Origin: Amblyornis subalaris
Taxonomy: Eukaryota > Chordata > Aves > Passeriformes > Ptilonorhynchidae
NCBI GenBank assembly: GCA_018881555.1
Contig: JACAXG010000169.1
Span: 637,099-701,098 of the forward strand
DNA length: 64,000 nt
Direction: 5' to 3'
A program made the translations under genes and the position numbers. Below the pieces are notes generated by a model. That model searched no databases and was not told where the DNA came from. It saw only the letters and a program-made list of their open reading frames with translations. This document shows positions 51,301 through 60,300 of this stretch, piece after piece (position 1 is the first letter of the stretch; every line of letters starts with the position of its first letter).

Positions 51301-54300
51301 TGCCTCCCAGAAATCTGCTCCTCAGGAAGAATTAATGGCATTTTCTTATTCCTTCAAGAACCTCAGTAACAGGAAAAGTATGAGCGGATTTAGAAAGAGA
51401 ATCTGGAGGCTGGACAGAGGTAAATTTGTTCATAGAGTGGTTCAGGAGCTGGAAGTTCAATCATTTTGTTGTGCAGTAACAAGGCTGGTAGCACAAAAAA
51501 GTTCCTGTGGCAGGTTTGGGCTGTACTGATCACATCCAGGCCACAAGCACCAAAGTGCCTACAAAGAACTCAGAAATGAGGAATGTCTAAAACCTACAGT
51601 TCTCCAAAAAACCCCCAAACAACCCCCCCAACAAATCCCCCCAAAACTCTTTATCCAGTATGTTCCTGCTTATTTGAGATGGTTGAGAGGAGCTGAACAC
51701 TGGAGAGCCAACCCTGAGCCACCCCCAGTTCTGAGCAGCTGAGGGGGAGAAGCACCAGCCCTGAGTGACCAGGACAGCCAGGCACAGGCACATGAATGGT
51801 CAAACGGCTCACTCACAGAACAAACACATCCAAGGCATCTTTATCCCANAATGATCACAAGAAAAACTTGCTCATAAACTATTGACACGTTTCGATTGCC
51901 TCAATTATGTTATTCAAAATGCAAATGGAGGGAAAGTCCTCATTCCACCCACACAACCCAGCACGTACCTCAACAAATCTCTTGTAGAAGAGGTAATTCA
52001 GGGTTCTCAAGTGCCGCTGATTTATGACATTAGGGCAGAGAGCTGAAAGAAGGAAAAAGACATTTAAGTACACAACATTGCTGAATTTCCTGGAAGTTTT
52101 ACTGTCTAGACATTACACTTTTCCTTTGCCGGTGTCAGACTGGGTTTGTGGAAAGCAGGATGCCCTCACAGTTGGAACAATGAGGGACAGACTCACACAT
52201 TGTCAGCTTATCTCAACTATAAACTGTTATTTACACTTTCATCCGTGATTAGCAATGCTAATTCCCGGGTCTGATATCTCTGGTTCCACCACCCCTGAGC
52301 GATAAGATCCACTCCCTGGTTCAATATGCTCCACAGTCAATGACTTCACACCTTTAATTAGGCAGCATCCTCACACGGGCACCACCTCAGTCTCTAGAGG
52401 CTGCATTCTTTCGGGTTTAATTGGACCCTGTGTTGTTCATTCATTGAAGCAGTTGTGAACAACTCACTCAGGATGTAAACTTGTGGCTAAAGTTTATCCG
52501 ATAAAGCACAGATCCATGAAAGAGACTCCTCATCCATACAAAGAGGGTGGGGACTATTGTTTTGCTGAGCTAGCAAGCCACAGTTGTTTTTATTATTTTT
52601 ATTGCTGTCATCTTCATTAGATATGGCTCATTACAACTGCAAAACCCAAGATCTTCACACAGCACCTTGTTTTGAAAACCAGTGCAAGGAGAGATAAAGG
52701 CAGGAGATAAAATACATGAACTGGGATTAGCATAGGTATCTGTCAGTTCCTGCTGGATGCTGGGGTGCAGATACAGGGAAAGGCTTCACCAAAGCCTTCC
52801 TTGGGGTTTCAGGGGCTAAAACCATCTCACTGCAACTCAGAAGGGGCAGGACCAGCAATCAGAAACAGTCACAGAGAACAGGAATGTGAAAATTCTCTGT
52901 AGCCTCCCTTGAATTAGAGCCCACAGGGAGAAACTGATTCCTCATCCCTCTCCGTGCCCTACACAGGGTTAAAACCCAGGAGAACAAAGAAAGATCCCTG
53001 GATACCAGACCCTGGGATCAGAGGGGTATGGATCGATGTCCCACTGGCTACTCCTCAGAGTGCCCTGAAGCATCACCTCAGAACATGAACATTTCCATCT
53101 CAAACAGAAGCAGTTAAAGCTGTTATTTTTAAGTTAATCTTCCACAGTGTGACAACAGATCCTTGCCCTCAAAGCATCTGAGGAGATTATTACAATTATC
53201 ATGCAGGATATCGTCACAATAAATATGGTGATCCTTCCTCTGGGTATTATCCCAATATCTGGAGGAAAACTCATCAGCTCATGGAAAGCAACACTCTCTA
53301 AAGAACGTAAGATCAATGTAAAAATTAGTAACATCACCACCTAACTCAGAGTTTTCAAAGCACTTTAGAAAGAATCATGGCATGATCACTCCAGGCCAGC
53401 CAAAAGATCCACTGAACAATTTTTTCTTTGAGCTTCTAAAGGAAACATCCAAAGCACAGGCTCTGCCAGAACGGGGGGAGTTGAATACCTGGCTATCAGT
53501 GTGGAAAGGACAGAGGAACATGGATGTTTGAAGACACTGGTGACACATTTTATTCTGATGGAGCAAAGGAACTGAGTTTGAATCTGCCTTTCTATGTTTT
53601 ATTACAGAAAAGCAGAGAAGGACTAATCAAAAGCACAAACACAGGTTGGATGGAGTACAGACTGAGAGCAGCCCTGGGAGAAGGACCTCAGGGTGCAGGT
53701 GGGTGAGAGCTGGACATGCCTCGGCTCTGAAACCCCCTGTGCCCTGGGCTGGTCCCCCAGCGTGGGCAGCAGGGGAGGGGGGGATTCTGCCCCTCCGCCC
53801 TGCTCAGGTGAGACCCCACCTGCAGAGCTGCCCCAGCCCTGGGGTCCAGCAGCGGAAGGACCTGGAGCTGCTGGAGAGAGTCCAGAGGAGGCCACAGAGA
53901 TGCTTCAAGGGCTGGAGCCCCTCTGCTCTGGAGCCAGGCTGGGAGAGCTGGGGGTGTTCATCTGGAGAGGAGAAGGTTCTGGGGAGAGATCAGCACCCCT
54001 TCCAGTGCCTAAAGGGGCCCCAGGAGAGCTGCAGAGGGACTTGGGACAAAGGATGGAGGGACAGGACAAGGGGGAATGGCTTCAAACTGCCAGAGGGCAG
54101 GCTTAGATGGGATATTAGGAAGGAATTGTTCCCTGTGAGGGTGGAGAGGCCCTGGCACAGATTGCCCAGAGAAGCTGTGGCTGCCCCGTCCCTGGAAGTG
54201 TCCAAGGCCAGGCTNGGCNGGGCTTCGAGCAACCTGGGATAGTGGAAAGTGCCCCTGTCCATGGCAGGGGTGGACTGGATGAGCTTTAAGGTCCCTTCCA

Positions 54301-57300
54301 ACCCAAACCATTCTGGGATTCCATGGAAAACATGAGTGTGAAGGGTAACTTGGTAAGAGAGACAATGAAATGGAGAGATCAAAGCTCTGATGGAAAGGAA
54401 GAATAACAAAATAAAAAGAACAAAATGGACATCAATAAACTCAGAAAGCTGGCAGGTAAGATTTCATGGAGAAATCATTTATAAGGAGAAACGGAATTAA
54501 GAAAAACTGGCAAAGGAAAAATTGGAAGTGAAGTAAGAGTTAACTGCTAGAGCAGAAGTTTTTATTGATCTCAGTCACAAGAAGGAGGTTAAAAGAACAT
54601 TAAAGCTGGATCACACACATACAAGTGAACAGCACAAACACATGAAATCACATAGCCCAAAGTAAACGTGAGATGTGTCTANCAAAAGCCACAAAAGCAA
54701 GAGAAATTCCATATAACCTTTTGGANGAAAAAAGCAACCAAAACCCAACAAAATCTAATGCAAGGCTAGGGAAGAACTGGCCTAGGCTGTGTAGGAGATG
54801 GCAAAGCTCCCACCTTGCAGGTAGGAGGTTCCACATTCCAAGTAGATCAGAAGTACCAGGAGGAGCTCCTTTGGCCCAGGGGCAGAGGTGGCACAGGTGG
54901 CACTGCAGAGCCTCCACCAGACCTTGCCCTGCAGTTTCATGACCTTGTATGTACAGAAATCACAGTGCTGCAGGACAGAGCACCTTCCTCAAGGCCAAAC
55001 AGCCGCTGAGTGAGCAGCAGTCTGAACTCAGGTCTCCTGAACCCAACCNAGTGTCCTGTTGGCCAGAAGAAAACACCATTTCCTAAGGTTTCCAGAACAG
55101 GGAATCCTCCTAGTCAGTGTCTGTACCACGGGGTCGTGACTGGGATGTGGAGCACGAGTGGAATACAAATGGTTTAATACCATTAAAGCACCTCTTTGGG
55201 TGTGTGTTAACTCTTAACCTGGCACTGGCACCACAGCCCTGTTCATCTGAGCTGCATTTCACATCTGGGCCTGACTCAGAGGCCAAACCCCCAGGCTTGG
55301 CAGAGTTAATGGCCATGAGAAACCCATAGGAAGTAAAAATGAGATCTGTTTGTCACACAGGGGATGAAACCTGCAATCCACACCGACTTCAGTGTGCCAG
55401 ATGGGTAAGATGTGTCTAGTGGGGACATGGTGCAATATAATTTTAGGTATGGTGAGTGGCTCCCACTCCCAGGAGATCCCGATGCCTTCTGAGCTGGGAT
55501 GGACCCAATCCTCTCTTTCCACAGCCCTGGGAGCTTCCACTTACAATGAGACTCCCTCCCTCCCTCGGTCCAGACAGAACAGCAGGTCCCACACAAGACA
55601 TACTTTGTTTGAGGACATACTAAAGGAGCCTTTTTTGAATAAAATCAGGCTATCTGACATGCTAGAGCTTTTCCTTGCTATTGCTGGGGAACCTGGGGGC
55701 AGCAGGCTGTGCATCAGGCTCTTGCTGCATTATGAGATTAATCCCCAAGTGTGAATTATTGGAGGACAGGGCTGCAATCAAGAAAACCTCTTTTTGTTGT
55801 AGCCTTAAAGATGCATTAGTGTCAATCACGAAATGCTCTGTGCCGCTATGGCTCAGTGACCCTCAGGAAGGAGGGTGTCACAGCAGAAGCCCCAGACTCC
55901 CCCCAGATCTGTGAGCTGGCTTGGCTGCCTGGAGGGAGAACAGAGCACAGCACCAGGGGTTGGATCTACACCTAAAGGAAAACACGCCCTGGTGCAGCAT
56001 TTGGACACCATGGGGAGACGATGAGTTCATGCTCGGAACTGCCAGGGTGGTGACAGTTTTTCCACAAAAAAGCTTGGAGCTGCTGGCCAGTGTGTCATGG
56101 TCTAGAGCAGGTCATACCCTGCTCTTCAGTAGGNAAAAACTCAGCTGAGAGCTGAGGGCCTCAGAAAGGACTGGGGCACCTTCCATCCCCTTCTCCCTTA
56201 GCCCCTTGGCTCTGTAGCCTCGGGAATCAGGGCTCCAGCCCGGAGGTTCTCCTCAGGCACAGCCCATTCAGAGCTGTGCTGGTATCCAACACCTGAGTGA
56301 AAACACTNCAGAGGAAAATCACCACGGAAGTCAGGGGAAAAAACAGCAAAGGGAAAGGAAAGGAATAACCTCCTGCTCTCCTTCCAAAGGCATTCCTGTC
56401 AAGTTACACAAGACGTTCCCTTCTCTCTAACACAGCATCTTCTGCCTGGTGTGGGCTCCCCAGCCCCAGCGGGGGCTCTCTCTGGTGACAGCGCTGCCCG
56501 GAGCTGGCAGGTCCCCGAGCCCCGAGGAGGTGCAGCCAGCTGTGGCTCACCTGGGCAGATGCGAGGCCGTGCACAGCCAGCTGTGGCTCACCTGGGCAGA
56601 TGCGGGGCCGTGCACAGCCAGCTGTGGCTCACCTGGGCAGATGCGGGGCCGTGCACAGCCAGCTGTGGCTCACCTGTGCAGATGCGGGGCCGTGCACAGC
56701 CCTCTCCTGCCCTCTGCTGCCCCGCAGCGCGGCAGCCCCGGCACCGCGGGCCGCGTGGGGGGGTCACACAGACGGAAATCACACATCGAACCAAACGGAC
56801 AACTGGGTGCTCAAGTGAGGGAAACACTTCTCTCGGTTTATACTAAAAAGCCTTTGGAAGACCATGGTAAAAGCACGCTGACAGCGTTCAGAGCTGGAGG
56901 TGCTCATCTGTCCCTGCTACGGCACGGCCCCAGCGTTAACTGGGCTCTCAGGTACTACCCCTCTCCTCTCTGTCACCCCTCTGGTATCTCCCTCATTGGC
57001 ACAGAGGCACCAAGCCCAACAGACGAGGCTATTACACTTCTCAGAGCAGGATCCTTTCTACCTCAAACTCAAGGAATTGTCAGTGAAAAACATTGCTGAG
57101 CTCTCTGTGTGTCCTGGCTGTGCAACGCCACAGCAGAGAATAGATTCAGCCGTGTCAGCCCTGGGAAGGGGCTGTTCCCTCACCTCGGAGATGTGTTTTG
57201 ACTGAAGCTTGCGTTTGTAAAGTCAATCTAACAGGGTCTCCAAAGACTATTAAGTAATTAGCTGGAAAAAGCTCCAGGCTCGTTAAACCAGAGCATACTG

Positions 57301-60300
57301 ACCCAGGTGTGAGGAAAGACTCTATAAACCTCAATTTCCTCAATCACACACCACTTCTGCCCAACTTCTTCCTTCCCCAATNAGGGTAATTAAGTGGAAT
57401 CCACACACAGTTTATTGGGACACCTTTGGGACTTGGCAGAAAATCTCCCACCTACCATGCCCTATTTGGGAGTTAACAGGAATACTGGAATTCGGCTCCG
57501 AAAAAGAATAGGACAAATCTAAGAGGACGGCGCTTTTTTCCCCTGAGGTTCCAGATCTTTTTCATATTGGGCCACCTCCTATCTGGCTCTGAAATTTAGG
57601 GCTGGCAGTTTCCAGGAGTGTTCCAGATCTCAGTTGCTGATGGACACCTCAGCTTTGTGTGTGATTTACTGTGAGTGGGTAAGAGCAAGCTTGGAGAGTG
57701 AAATCTCCAAGTCGGTTTGGAAATGCAAGATCTGAGTCACAGACAAGTTTGCCTTCTCATACCCAGAAACCCCATCCTCCTCCAGCCTTTCTCACCGAAG
57801 CCACTTCCCTCCCTGCTGCTGCTGTCAGGCTCTCACAGCGTGGAGGAGTCAGGGAGGAGGAGACCGAAAGCAGTGGCAGCCGCAGCATCAGATGAGCCCA
57901 CGGCCAGGTGAGGTGACAAGAAGTGTGAGCTCTGCCTCACCACCAGCTCTTGGGGATGCTGCTCAGAACAAGAGAGAGAAATGAGGGTTTCTTTCATCTG
58001 TGCATTTTGCTCAGCCTGCTGCCTCTTTGTGTACTTTTTCCTCCCAGTCAGACTTGCTNCCACTAAAGAATGGAGAAAGAACACCAGAAATTCAGCAAAA
58101 GGGAGGGGAGAGGTGGGAAGACAAGGAAAGCCACATTATTCCTGCTGCCAGCATTTCCCAATTCACTTCCAGCGTGACCAGCACTAAGGCAGCAATTCCT
58201 CCGCAGATATTCATCCCCTTCCAAAGCACTTCAAAGGAGACTGACAGCCACAGTTCAGCAATGTGTGAATTCCTGCTTGTAATTACATTGATATTATGTA
58301 AAAAATAAACACCAACTGTCATATATGGGACTTTGAGAGTCATCCAGCACTGGTTTTAGCTAAAGTCCAAACCAGTTGCCCCCATCCCCCCTCACACCAG
58401 CAGAGGTGGGCAGCCCTCTCGAGCAAGGACTTACTCTGCACTGCAGACACTGCCGTTTGCAGGGGGTAAAGGTCTGGAAGGACATTTATCTGGAAGGACA
58501 TTTGTCTGGAAGGAATGGGGTCTGTATGTACCTCAAGGAACCTCCTCACCAGTGAATGGTTCTGGAGTACCAGCAAGATTTGGCTGTTATTATCAGCAGC
58601 TACAACATCTGGAAAGCATCACCGGGTCGAAGCATGCTGCATCCCACAGAGTGCACCTGAGCCCAACACCTACATGCTCCTCTCTTAGACTTCTCTTTAA
58701 TTATTTCTCATGATTTGGCATGTGAACAGTTACATCATTTCACCTCTAGCATTATATCATACCCTACGTGGAGCTTTCATAAGGAAAGAGGAACAACCAA
58801 TTTCTCTTTCCAGATCATCAAAGACAACTCAACCAACTGAATGCCCAACATTGTCAAGGAGGGAAAATTACTGAAAACTGGTGAACTCCTGGGAAGGTTT
58901 TAAATTCTAAATAAATCACCCCCATATGTCTCAGCTTTCACACCAGCGTGCTGGGTTTAATTATATCCACTTCTCCTCCAATGAGGGTTTGCAAGGTTTA
59001 TCTTGTTAACTTTTGAACACCAGTCTGAAGATGGTAAGATTAATATGCAATAGTGTTGCTGCCAGGCGTAATAAGCCGACAATTTGTGGTTAGAAAACAC
59101 TTTTCAGTCCAAGAAAAGAGAATTGCATACCTTGGGTTGATGACGGAAAACTCTGCAGGGTAAAAGCTAACAGTACACCTAAAGGGGTCTGCTGCAGGGC
59201 CCCAAAGAGGAGGAAAAATCAACAGTCCCCGCTAAGAACCAAAGCAAAGCAGGTTTTGTTAGATGGCTGCTGGTGAAGCAGGACCTGTTCAGTGATGGAA
59301 AATGTGTCACTTCTCTTGGAAGGCTGCAAGAGCCTTAAAATTCCCTACCACCAACCCTAGTTTATGCAAAGAATAAAAAGGGCTGTGAGGCTGCTGCTTC
59401 CCAAGGGTTATCTCCTCCCAGCTGACCGACCCACAGCTCAAGAAAACAGATCCCCAGTGAATAATGACTTGCCTCTTATGTGAGAGGAATGGAGTCATAA
59501 CTCAGAGCTGACCATGGTGTGTTTATGCAGAGCCATGCAGAGGCCAGGATTTATTTCAGATCATGGCACAAGCAGTCTATTAGTCACCAGCACTTCATTC
59601 TTCGACAGCACGAAGTGATAATTCCCATAACTTACCAGCTTTGTTTTTCAACATCATTAATTAAACCCTGAAACTCCCCACAATAAATGATAGCAGAGAT
59701 TCCTTGATGAACACAGAGGAAGACAAATTGACTTTGTTCTTTATTACTCAGATATCTCCACAATGTGTTGCAATCCCCCATACCTGGGTCTACGTTGAAT
59801 CTCTCCAGGAGCCTGAAGACCAGCTTGCTGAGCACTCTGCGGTTAAATTTCTCNGGTTTGTACCTGGACAGGCCTTGATATTGTCTGTAACAACACCAGA
59901 AAGAAACATCTGTGGCATCACCTAAAGGATGTTTCCAAAGAGCAGACATTTGACAGCAGAGGGATTGGGGTTTGCTGGGTGTTGGTAAGGACAGGCCCCT
60001 ACCTTTCCCAAGGTACAGTGAAAAGCCAACACTGCAACCACACAAATTTCAGTCAACGACTGGAGCAAGTTCAGAGGCTCATTTCAAAGAAAGAGAAAGG
60101 GAACAATTCCTTCTCATCTCTTTTTCAGAGCTGGCAGCAACTACTGCAGCTACACCGTGACTCTGACTGTGCTGCTGGCTCTGACTGACAGGAGTTATTC
60201 TAGTGAGAGGCAATTCAGAAATGAAAACACACACCACGATTTGATGAGCGTAGGAAGGTTAACCACTTGCATCTCTTGTTTTTCTGCCACTTCATCACAG

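Larger units (their letters stand above)
52043..59783 (-). other. EXD3 intron, 7.7 kb
   Basis: This intron holds the longest CR1 copy (53640-54325), a 41-bp minisatellite (56530-56701) in a GC-rich patch, and a stretch at 52245-52520 with GATA-type and TAATTA motifs that is unassigned. The remaining sequence shows no recognisable gene or repeat. Confidence 0.7.

Noticed and set aside
53646..54242. 198-codon plus-strand open frame
   Set aside because: It is the decayed tail of a CR1 copy with no complete reverse transcriptase or endonuclease domain.
56449..57099. 216-codon plus-strand open frame
   Set aside because: It is built on the 41-bp minisatellite, whose unit length is not a multiple of three; the peptide repeats in shifted frames.
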